Assembly: GCF_014648475.1 (NCBI RefSeq)
Contig: NZ_BMRE01000054.1
Coordinates: 1 to 50,909, forward strand
DNA length: 50,909 nucleotides
Source of the DNA: Lentzea flava
GTDB lineage: Bacteria > Actinomycetota > Actinomycetes > Mycobacteriales > Pseudonocardiaceae
Reading direction: 5' to 3'
The translations under genes and the position numbers were made by a program. Positions 27,435-34,916 of the stretch are shown in pieces; the first letter of the stretch is position 1, and every line of letters begins with the position of its first letter. The notes beneath the pieces were generated by a model that saw only the letters and a list, made by a program, of their open reading frames with translations, made no database searches and was not told the DNA's origin.

Positions 27435-30083
27435 CTATTCGAGTTTGGTACAGGTTAGCCCGAGGCCCGTGCGCAGCAACCACGCGACTCCTTCGGAGTT
27501 CAGAGGAGGGCCGAAGAACTCGCCCTGGCCGAACTCGCAACCGATGTCCTGCAAGCGCACAGCCTGCGAGGGAGTGTCGACGCCAACCGCAGTCACCGCC
27601 AACGACATGGAATGTGCGAACTCCACGAGCGCAGAAACGATCGACGCGTCGGCCGGGCGTTCGTCGCTCGTCGAGCACAGGCTGTGCACCAGAAGCTCGC
27701 TGATCTTCACCTCGCGCACGGGCAGTCGCCGCAGGAATTCCCTGCTGGAGTAGCCGGTGCCGAAGTCATCGATCGCGAGTCGAATGCCTCGATCCGACAA
27801 GGCGCGCAGGTAGTGCAGCGAGACGTCTGCCGCACTCGTGACAGCGTCCTCCGTGAACTCGAGCTGAAGATGCTGATCAGGTAGATGAGACTCACTGAGT
27901 ATGCGGGCCACGTCACGCACGAGGGACGGATCGCGCAGCATGCGCGCGGAGATGTTCACAGAAACGACAGGAGCCGCATCCCCGAACATGCCCCGCCACC
28001 AACGCGCATCACGACAGGCCGTCCGGAGCAACCAGCGATCGAGTTTCAGCGCCAAGCCGGTCTCCTCAGCCAGCTCGATGAAGCGATCCCGTCCCAGGAC
28101 TCCGAAATCCGGATGTTCCCAGAAGATCAAGGCTTCGACGCCGACCACTGCCGAGTTGTCGAACCGCGCCAAAGGTTGGTACATCACATAGAACTCGTCC
28201 AGTTCCAAGGCCAGAGACATTCTGGCAGACATCGTGAACCGGGCCACGTCGCGAGCATCGCGCTCGGCGTCGTACAGGGCCCAACGAGCCTTACCGTCGT
28301 CCTTGGCCCAACGAAGCGCGATGTCCGCTTCACGCATGAGATCGGAGGCCGTACCACTTTGGATCGACCGTTCCACGATGCCGGCAGAGACCGAAACGGA
28401 CAGAGCGTGGTCGCCGATCAGCACGGGCGGCTCCAGCTCCTGCATGACTCGTTCAACGACATCTACGGCGTTCTGAGCTTCTTTCGAACCCTCGACGAGG
28501 ATGGCGAACTCGTCACTGCCCATGTGGGCGACGTGCCTGCCCGCCCCTGCAACCGAATGATGGAGTCGACGGCCCACCTCGACGAGCACCTGGTCGCCGA
28601 TGTCGTGGCCCAGTGACTCATTGACGACCTTGAACCCGTCGATCCCGAGGTAGCAGATAGCAACCCTTCCGCGTCCCCCGCCCTCACCGACCACTCCCCT
28701 GAGCCGGTCCAAAAACGCCGCGCGGTTCGGCAGACCGGTCAACCAGTCATGCAGCACCTGGTAGCGAAGGCGGCTCTGCACCAAGTACTGCTCGCTGACA
28801 TCCTCGAAAGTCGCAACTTGATACTGCGGCTCGCCACGATCATCGCGAGCCAGCGACAACGTGCACCTCGTGCGAACGTTCTCGCCATCCGCCCTGTGAA
28901 TCACCCCTTCAAACCGGAACTGATCGACCTCTTCCCCGATCAGATCCAGGTGAAATCGCCAGTCACCTGCCCCCACAGGGCTCACAAAATCCCGAACGTC
29001 GTGCTCACACAGCTCGTCCTCGTCGAACGCGATCATCTTCTGCAACGCCGGGTTCACCTCGAGGATCCGTCCTTCCAGATCCAGAATGGCGATACCCGTC
29101 ATGGAGTCGGCGAACGCGCTGCGATATCGGGCTCCGGCATCCGACAGCACATCATCGGCCGCAGATTCAACCGTCGGACGCTCCGCCTCAAGTCGACTCA
29201 GGTCACTGTCCTGCTCATCCAGAAGACGCTGCACGCGGTCAAGCCCGGCGGTCATGTCGAGCAGCATGTCGTCCGGAGAAGGTGCCATCGGCTCGGTGAC
29301 AAGACCAGCAATCTCGACACCGTCCAACGCTTCAGGCTCGTCGGCGTCTACCAGCCTGGTCTCGAGCAGACGGATCTTCGCGCGCGATTCCTCCGTCAAC
29401 ACGCTCGCCCGACGGCGCTCCTCCTTGGCTTGACCGAGCTGGGTTTCCGCCCTGCCGCGCTCACGTTCGGCGTTGTCGAGCCGGCCCTGCGCAGCTTCAA
29501 GCTCCTCTCGGAAGCCCGCAGCCTCGGCTCGGTAACGATCACGGTCTCGGGTGAGGCCGGAGATCAGGCGTGACAGCCTTGTCAGGACGATCTGCAGCAC
29601 GAGAATCACTTGTGACGCTTGAAATTCTACCTGAGCGCACTTCGCGAGCTGCTTGTGCGCCCTGCTCAGCTCCTCGGTGACCTTGAGGAGCTGCCGCTGG
29701 GCCGAGATCGTCTCAGCCTGCGCTTCCAAGATCATGGCTCGCGGATCGTCCGACGACCCGGACGGCCGACGATAGAGCGAGTGCGCTGCGCGATCCCACG
29801 CGGCTCGCACGGCGCGTTTGCGGTCTTCCGCCCGATGTTCTCCAACAGTGCACGCGTCGATCACGGCTACGACGAACTGCCATTCGGGCAGCTGGTCACC
29901 ACCCAACCGCTTCGACACCGTCGAATCACTGCAACCGCAGCGGCTACCCACTTCCTTCGAAGTAAGGGTCGACTCGTCCACGACACCACGCAGGTATCGC
30001 GCCAAGTCGTGCAGTGCCGGGTCCACACCTTTCAACGGACCCCAAGGCCGACCAGACCGCATGACCACCGTTCCTGTCATCCA
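27435..30083 (-). CDS. HTH - coiled coil - PAS - GGDEF - EAL signalling protein, partly degenerate
   Basis: About 882 aa if it starts at ATG 30083 (AGGA 7 nt upstream); GTG 30131 and ATG 30062 are alternatives. Order: an XRE-like N-terminus (LTSKEVGSRCGCSDSTVSKR), a long coiled coil (about 130-270, FREELEAAQGRLDNAERERG), PAS (315-430), GGDEF (about 447-600) and EAL (about 640-870). The GGDEF signature is MGSDEF and the upstream RxxD I-site is absent. EAL keeps VEAL and IDDFGTGYSS, but the GVET motif is GVDT and the KID motif is KIS. It is likely a weak enzyme or a nucleotide receptor rather than a standard cyclase/phosphodiesterase. Convergent with the HerA gene, 40 bp away. Confidence 0.85.
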   Translation of the reverse strand, partial: WMTGTVVMRSGRPWGPLKGVDPALHDLARYLRGVVDESTLTSKEVGSRCGCSDSTVSKRLGGDQLPEWQFVVAVIDACTVGEHRAEDRKRAVRAAWDRAAHSLYRRPSGSSDDPRAMILEAQAETISAQRQLLKVTEELSRAHKQLAKCAQVEFQASQVILVLQIVLTRLSRLISGLTRDRDRYRAEAAGFREELEAAQGRLDNAERERGRAETQLGQAKEERRRASVLTEESRAKIRLLETRLVDADEPEALDGVEIAGLVTEPMAPSPDDMLLDMTAGLDRVQRLLDEQDSDLSRLEAERPTVESAADDVLSDAGARYRSAFADSMTGIAILDLEGRILEVNPALQKMIAFDEDELCEHDVRDFVSPVGAGDWRFHLDLIGEEVDQFRFEGVIHRADGENVRTRCTLSLARDDRGEPQYQVATFEDVSEQYLVQSRLRYQVLHDWLTGLPNRAAFLDRLRGVVGEGGGRGRVAICYLGIDGFKVVNESLGHDIGDQVLVEVGRRLHHSVAGAGRHVAHMGSDEFAILVEGSKEAQNAVDVVERVMQELEPPVLIGDHALSVSVSAGIVERSIQSGTASDLMREADIALRWAKDDGKARWALYDAERDARDVARFTMSARMSLALELDEFYVMYQPLARFDNSAVVGVEALIFWEHPDFGVLGRDRFIELAEETGLALKLDRWLLRTACRDARWWRGMFGDAAPVVSVNISARMLRDPSLVRDVARILSESHLPDQHLQLEFTEDAVTSAADVSLHYLRALSDRGIRLAIDDFGTGYSSREFLRRLPVREVKISELLVHSLCSTSDERPADASIVSALVEFAHSMSLAVTAVGVDTPSQAVRLQDIGCEFGQGEFFGPPLNSEGVAWLLRTGLGLTCTKLE

Positions 30084-30138
30084 GGCGTCCTGGACAACCC
30101 GTTCACCTACGTCGACGCTGCTCACCCGCACCTGTTGA

Positions 30139-30360
30139 TCACCATTGGTGGAATGCGGCGAGGTAGATCAGGCACATCACGACCCCGATGACACACAACC
30201 GGAACGTGTGGTGCCACGTGGCAAGCGCAAGTCGGACAGTACGGCAAATCTCCCTGAGCACAGTTCCCACAGCGTCCCTCTCAGCACCGGTTCTTGTGCC
30301 GAGGAGGCTTGCACAGCGTCGTTCCGCCAGCCGCCTGTCCACGAGAAACAAGCTGGCCAC
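30139..30360 (-). CDS. Small single-pass membrane protein
   Basis: 73 aa from a GTG at 30360. A basic amphipathic first part (VDRRLAERRCASLLGTRTG, VLREICRTVRLALATWHH) leads into one TM helix (LCVIGVVMCLIYLAAF) and ends in HQW. The stop is directly in front of the possible GTG start of the GGDEF-EAL gene (30131) and about 55 nt before ATG 30083, so the two look co-transcribed. No good Shine-Dalgarno sequence; the ORF may extend upstream. It is short and unrecognised, so the call rests on the TM helix and position only. Confidence 0.4.
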   Translation of the reverse strand: MASLFLVDRRLAERRCASLLGTRTGAERDAVGTVLREICRTVRLALATWHHTFRLCVIGVVMCLIYLAAFHQW

Positions 30361-30369
30361 CGCGGACAA

Positions 30370-30397
30370 CCGGCTGTTGTCCGCGGACAACAGCCGG
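30370..30397. promoter_or_regulatory. Perfect 28-bp palindrome, candidate operator
   Basis: The 14-nt half CCGGCTGTTGTCCG is followed at once by its exact reverse complement. A further copy of the half-site core CCGCGGACAAC sits at 30360-30370, in direct repeat with 30381-30391. It lies just upstream of the small membrane ORF and the GGDEF-EAL gene, which itself carries an HTH domain, so autoregulation is possible. Confidence 0.6.
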
Positions 30398-30688
30398 ACG
30401 CATCGGTGCTGCTGCGGTGGTGCACTTGGCGTGCGAGGGCTTGGTGGTGCGCCACGCGACGCCTGGACCCAAGAGCTGCGTGGACCTGTGCGTGGATCAC
30501 GATGATCCGCGTAGTGCAGATGCGGCTCGTCGGGCTGATGGTCCCGAAGTTCAGGACAAGGCAGCCGTACTTTTCGGCAGCGCGGATTCCGCTCCGTTGT
30601 CGGACGTGCGTCCGCGCTGTGGGCCCTTCCGACCACCGAACTGAGCAGCGCGAAAACGAGCGAACCCTCCGCGCTTGCACAGTACCTG

Positions 30689-31489
30689 CTACGGCTCATA
30701 CCCGATCGCTGCCAAGGTGTGGCGCAGCGAATCATCGTCCTGCCCAACAGATCTGCCCTCGTCGGGCAACACTGCGGAGAGCGGTGCCAGCCCGGGTTCG
30801 ACCAGTTCGAGACCGCTCAGCCATGAGCTGAGCACCTCGCGGTCGCGTGGAACGACGCGACCGAAAAGTGCGCTGTGGGCCGCGTTGAAGGACTCGTACT
30901 GGGGCGCAAGGCCTGAAGCGACGTGGCTCAGCGCCAGCCCGCTACCTGAGCAGAGCCTCTTGCGATACGCGTTGACCAGCCGATCTGGGCGGGCTTCGTC
31001 CGGCACCGTCTGCAGCACTTCGATCATCAGCAGGCCCACGGGTTCGGCCGGGTCGATCAGCCTTCTGGTTTCCTCGTGGTCGAGAACGGCGTGCGGTTGG
31101 AGAAGATCAGCGTGGACGAAGGCTGCACCTCTGACGCCGCGCAGCGCGCTCTCACCGAGTGCGACGACCGCGGGATCTCGATCGACGTACACCACAGCGG
31201 CGTCGAGCTGTCGTTCTTGGATCAGCTGGTGGACCTGGCCCGCCATGGGAAAGCCGGGCCCCAGCTCGAGGAACTGCCTGATTCCGCATTCGAGCATGTG
31301 GGCGACGGCAAGCCGGAGAAATGCCCGTCCGGCGTGGAGAAGCTGGCGGATCGATGGCAGGACGTTCTCGATCTGCCTGCCAACGAACCGGTCGATCGGC
31401 GTATTGAGGGTGCCTCCGAGCAGCCAGTCGCGCACCCGTGCGGCGCTTGCCCGTGTGAGGTCGCCATCGGACTGTCCGGCCACGGCCAC
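30689..31489 (-). CDS. DUF574-family SAM-dependent methyltransferase
   Basis: 266 aa. Family landmarks: RVRDWLLGGTLNTPIDR at the N-terminus, AFLRLAVAHMLECGIRQ, the SAM motif FLELGPGFPMAGQVHQL, and the acidic strand VVYVDRDPAVVALG. The Methyltransf_19/DUF574 family is expanded in actinomycetes and its substrates are largely unknown. Start is GTG 31489 or GTG 31483 (GAGGGAG upstream). It points the same way as the GGDEF-EAL gene but a 330-bp gap separates them. Confidence 0.85.
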   Translation of the reverse strand: MAVAGQSDGDLTRASAARVRDWLLGGTLNTPIDRFVGRQIENVLPSIRQLLHAGRAFLRLAVAHMLECGIRQFLELGPGFPMAGQVHQLIQERQLDAAVVYVDRDPAVVALGESALRGVRGAAFVHADLLQPHAVLDHEETRRLIDPAEPVGLLMIEVLQTVPDEARPDRLVNAYRKRLCSGSGLALSHVASGLAPQYESFNAAHSALFGRVVPRDREVLSSWLSGLELVEPGLAPLSAVLPDEGRSVGQDDDSLRHTLAAIGYEP

Positions 31490-31738
31490 TCCCTCGTCCG
31501 TCGATGATGATCATATCGGGCCGGGCAGGTTCCGCGTTCCGCTGGACGGGCGGGATTCCATCGATCGGACGTGAGGCAGACGTGAATTCCATACATGATG
31601 GAACTCCTCCAAGATGTCACACGATCGAGTGAACTACGCCTTCGTAGCATGAATTTCCCAGGGGGCTCCTCCGTGAGGTGGTGAGGACGGGCTCCAAGGT
31701 CGAGCCCGCGGACCAATCAGCACCAAGGGGGTTCGGCG
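31490..31738. promoter_or_regulatory. Divergent intergenic region between methyltransferase and ECF-sigma operon
   Basis: About 250 bp with a local AT-richer patch around 31585-31630. It holds the short inverted repeat TTCCAT/ATGGAA around 31588-31604. Promoters for both directions should be here; I could not pick -35/-10 boxes with confidence. Confidence 0.35.
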
Positions 31739-31876
31739 TTGGCAGACCTGAGCACAGCCACCACCGCCGTCGTGGCCGATGTCCACGGCAGGCGGTCGGC
31801 CGGTACCAGGCCTGGAGGGGGAATCGGTGTGCACCTGTCCCGCAGTTGCGAGCCAGGTGAGGACGACGGGGCGTGA
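31739..31876 (+). CDS. Small leader ORF overlapping the sigma factor gene
   Basis: 45 aa from TTG 31739, with AAGGGGG 7 nt upstream, a strong ribosome-binding site. The TGA at 31874-31876 overlaps the sigma factor GTG as GTGA, the usual sign of coupled translation in this window. The sequence (ADLSTATTAVVADVHGRR...) has no known motif. It may serve to couple or tune sigma factor translation rather than make a functional protein. Confidence 0.45.
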   Translation: MADLSTATTAVVADVHGRRSAGTRPGGGIGVHLSRSCEPGEDDGA

Positions 31877-32490
31877 CCGATGGCCGTCGCCTGGGCCGAG
31901 ATGACCGCGCCCAGATCGAGTTCGAAGAGTTCTACCGCGAGCACTATCGCGGCCTGCGTCGCTACGTTCACTCCCGCTGGCCCCAGTCCGACTCGGATTC
32001 CATCGCGAACGAAGCCTTCGCACGGGTCTGGCGCGACTGGGAGAAGATCAGAGGCGAGAAGATCGCCTGGGCGAAGGTCGCGGCTGGACGCCTGGCGGTC
32101 GACGCATTTCGCGCACAGCACGAGCTTCTGTTGGAACCGACAGAGATGCACGCGCGGATGTCCAGCGCAGGCACCACGAGCGGCTCGGACCACGCGACGA
32201 TCTGGCAAGCCCTCGAGTCCCTTCCGCCACGCTTCCGGAAGGCCGTGACCATGCGCATGTTGGGTTACCCCAACGAGGACATAGCCCGTGCACTCGGCTG
32301 CAAGACCGAGTCAGTCTCGAGTTACGTCTCTGAGGCTCGAAAGCTGCTGGCGAAGCAACTCGGCCGACGGCCCCGGCGACGTCAACGCCGAACTCGAACA
32401 GGAAATTCGGACAGTGCTGGAGACCAGGGCGCCGGCCCGCCCGCCGCAGATCGGCTGCCGAGAAATCACCACGACGACGAGGAGGACTGA
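31873..32490 (+). CDS. ECF-type RNA polymerase sigma factor
   Basis: 205 aa from GTG 31873. Region 2 (about 17-85): FEEFYREHYRGLRRYVHSRW, SIANEAFARVWRDWEKI. Region 4 (about 115-165): ALESLPPRFRKAVTMRMLG, YPNEDIARALGCKTESVSSY. A long basic tail (RRPRRRQRRTRTG) and an acidic end follow. No anti-sigma gene with a zinc-finger motif is adjacent; instead the next gene, 3 nt away, is a degenerate PAS-GGDEF-EAL protein, which might control it. It may drive its own operon, including the SEFIR-NACHT gene. Confidence 0.87.
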   Translation: MTDGRRLGRDDRAQIEFEEFYREHYRGLRRYVHSRWPQSDSDSIANEAFARVWRDWEKIRGEKIAWAKVAAGRLAVDAFRAQHELLLEPTEMHARMSSAGTTSGSDHATIWQALESLPPRFRKAVTMRMLGYPNEDIARALGCKTESVSSYVSEARKLLAKQLGRRPRRRQRRTRTGNSDSAGDQGAGPPAADRLPRNHHDDEED

Positions 32491-32493
32491 CGC

Positions 32494-34857
32494 ATGGATC
32501 TCATCGGATGGCTTCTGCGGTGGATTCCGGGCACGCAAGCGCACGCACTCCGCGAGGTCGACAAGCGGCTGGCGGCCTACACGGAGTGGTTGCGCGAGGT
32601 GACTTGGCAACCGATCGACGAGGCCGAGGAACAGCGCGTGCTCGATGCGATCCTCTCAGGGAATCTAGCCCCGAGCGACGACGAATGTCACGGTGCCGCT
32701 CCACCACCGGTACTCGATCCGAGCGATGAGCGCATCGTGCACACGGCGGAGGCCTGGCTGGATGGGCTCTTGCGGAGCAGTGTCATCTCAGCCAACCGAA
32801 CCTGGTTGCGGAGCCGGCTCACGGAGTTCACCCACGAGCTTGCCAGATGGCTCGTGGACCCGGTCAGCGCTCGTCTCTCTCCAGAACTGATCGGCAGAGA
32901 GCTGGCCTACGACCTGGAGCTCACGACACCGGCGCTGCGTCACACGATGGAAGTGCTGACCCCGTTCACCGAGGAGCTGCTTGCGTTCAGCGGTGCGGAA
33001 CCCGAACGGCGGGCGCGTCTGCTCGGAGGTCTCGCCGAAGGGTTCACCGATGGCGCACGTCAGCGAGTGCTCGACGAGCAGATGTCGCTGGCCGAAGCCG
33101 TGGACCGCGCCCACCGGAACCAGAACGAGGCGCTCGCTGCTGACGCCGGCCAGTTCGCGTCGTCCTTCGACGACTCGGATCTCGGCATGTGTCTGGTGGA
33201 CTCGCAGGGAGTGATCACGCGCGCGAACTCGGCGCTGCAGTTCCTCGTCGGACGCTCGGACGGCCCGGTGATCGGTCAGCCGCTCGCGACGTTCGTGCTG
33301 AACGAGGAGCACGCGAGGCAGGTCGAGCAGGCGTGCCAGGAGGTGGCAGCCCACCGCCACACCGCCGTGTTGGACGCGATCGAGGTGGGCCACCGCGACA
33401 ATCCCGAACCGCGGTGGGCCAGCCTGACCATCACCTGGGTCTCCGAACCGGGTGGGGCCGGTCGCGCCAGAGTGGTGATGGCAGACGTGACGGACGTGCA
33501 GCGGTGGCACTCAAGGCTCGATCATGCGGCGGAGCGTGACGACACCACCGACCTGCCCAACCGGCAGTGCCTGAAACGCCGGCTCGACGACGCGCTGCAC
33601 GAGGCGATCCCGCTGGACGCCGTGGGATTGTGTGTGGTCGGACTCGACGGGCTCGACATGATCACCGAGGAGCTGGGGTCGGAGGTCGGGGAGAACTTCG
33701 TGCGCCTGCTCGCAGATCGGCTCCGGGGAGCGGTCGGCGGAGCGGTGGACATGGTGGCACGCCACGACCGCGCGACGTTCTGCGCGTTGATCACCGACCC
33801 CGCCGTGTGGAGCCGCATCGACGAACTCGTCGCGCACGTGATCGCCTGGCTGGGCGAGACCGTCCACATGGGAGCCTACAAGCTGGTGGTCAAGCCGCGC
33901 ATCAGCGTCGTCCGCGCGACCGACATCGACGACACCGCGGATCAGTTGCTCGCACGGGCGGAGCTGATGCTGCAGCAGTCGACCCCGCCGACTCGGCGCA
34001 GAGCCCTGGTCGAAGCCCGACGTGGGACAGGCGAGTCCTGGGACAGCCGTCTGCTCGCCGACCTTCCCGCAGGCATCGACAACAACGAACTCGAACTGGC
34101 CTACGCACCGCTCGTCGACTTCGACACAGGAACGCTGGTGGGAGCGGAGGCAGGTTTGCACTGGCGGCACCCGGATCACGGTCGACTTCCCATCGATCAT
34201 CTGCTGACTCTGGCCGACGAGATCGGACTCGATCTGGACCTCACTCCGTGGATCCTGCGCACCGCGGCCGAACAGGCCAAGGCCTGGAGGGACTCGTTGG
34301 GCTCACGAGCACCCTTCATCACCATCAACGTGCCACGGCGCCTCGTTCGCGGAGATCGGCTCGTGGAGAACGTCCGCCGCGTGCTCATCACCAGCCGGGT
34401 CCAGCCCGACCTGCTGCGGCTGGGACTCAGCATGGCGGGCTCGCCGCTGTGGCACGGCATCCGCACAGAACATCTCGTAAAGCTGAGCACACTCGGAATA
34501 CCGTTGCGCCTCAACGACTTCGGTAGTGAGTTCGAACGGTTCGACCTGCTCCCCCAGGTGACGTTCGAGGGCATCGCGATCCCGCCTGGACTGACCTCCC
34601 GCCTCGGCGGAACGGAACCTCAACACCAATGTTCGCTCGCCATCACCTCCGCTCTCGCCGACATGGCGCGAACGCTGGAGTTGACCGTCACTCTGCAGGG
34701 AGTCGACTCTCCAGAGCAGCTGAAAGCCGCACAGCACCTGCGAGCACAACTCATCCAGGGGAAGCTCGCCGGCCCTTCACAGTCACCGCACGACATTCAC
34801 CGTCACGTTCAACTGAACGCACAGGCGAACGTCCAGACCTTGATTGAGGCGTCTTGA
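32494..34857 (+). CDS. PAS - degenerate GGDEF - degenerate EAL protein
   Basis: 787 aa; ATG 32494 with GAGGAGG upstream. The N-terminal 220 residues are helical and unassigned. PAS lies at about 224-340 (DSDLGMCLVDSQGVITRANS). The GGDEF fold starts at TTDLPNRQCLKRRLD (about 350), but the signature is replaced by ARHDRATF (about 421). The EAL fold starts at GAEAGLHWRHPDHG (about 550): EAL is EAG, the DDFG motif is NDFG, and the catalytic E and K positions are lost. So it cannot be a normal cyclase or phosphodiesterase; a nucleotide sensor or scaffold is more likely. It sits between an ECF sigma factor and a SEFIR-NACHT protein with near-zero spacing. Confidence 0.88.
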   Translation: MDLIGWLLRWIPGTQAHALREVDKRLAAYTEWLREVTWQPIDEAEEQRVLDAILSGNLAPSDDECHGAAPPPVLDPSDERIVHTAEAWLDGLLRSSVISANRTWLRSRLTEFTHELARWLVDPVSARLSPELIGRELAYDLELTTPALRHTMEVLTPFTEELLAFSGAEPERRARLLGGLAEGFTDGARQRVLDEQMSLAEAVDRAHRNQNEALAADAGQFASSFDDSDLGMCLVDSQGVITRANSALQFLVGRSDGPVIGQPLATFVLNEEHARQVEQACQEVAAHRHTAVLDAIEVGHRDNPEPRWASLTITWVSEPGGAGRARVVMADVTDVQRWHSRLDHAAERDDTTDLPNRQCLKRRLDDALHEAIPLDAVGLCVVGLDGLDMITEELGSEVGENFVRLLADRLRGAVGGAVDMVARHDRATFCALITDPAVWSRIDELVAHVIAWLGETVHMGAYKLVVKPRISVVRATDIDDTADQLLARAELMLQQSTPPTRRRALVEARRGTGESWDSRLLADLPAGIDNNELELAYAPLVDFDTGTLVGAEAGLHWRHPDHGRLPIDHLLTLADEIGLDLDLTPWILRTAAEQAKAWRDSLGSRAPFITINVPRRLVRGDRLVENVRRVLITSRVQPDLLRLGLSMAGSPLWHGIRTEHLVKLSTLGIPLRLNDFGSEFERFDLLPQVTFEGIAIPPGLTSRLGGTEPQHQCSLAITSALADMARTLELTVTLQGVDSPEQLKAAQHLRAQLIQGKLAGPSQSPHDIHRHVQLNAQANVQTLIEAS

Positions 34858-34905
34858 ACATTCAGGCGGTGCACCCACGGCAAAGCCTCGACACACGTTT
34901 CCACC

Positions 34906-34910
34906 AGGAG
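34906..34910 (+). promoter_or_regulatory. Shine-Dalgarno sequence deciding the SEFIR-NACHT start
   Basis: AGGAG six nt before GTG 34917. The alternative is TTG 34854, which overlaps the previous stop as TTGA but lacks a ribosome-binding site of this quality; it would add 21 residues without domain character. Confidence 0.6.
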
Positions 34911-34916
34911 CAGCCA

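Noticed and set aside
27435..30083. Calling the HTH-GGDEF-EAL protein an active bifunctional c-di-GMP enzyme
   Set aside because: GGDEF reads GSDEF, and EAL-domain catalytic motifs are partly substituted (GVDT, KIS); activity cannot be assumed.
30145..30831. 228-aa plus-strand frame over the palindrome region
   Set aside because: No ribosome-binding site or motif, and it overlaps the 3' end of the DUF574 methyltransferase on the other strand.
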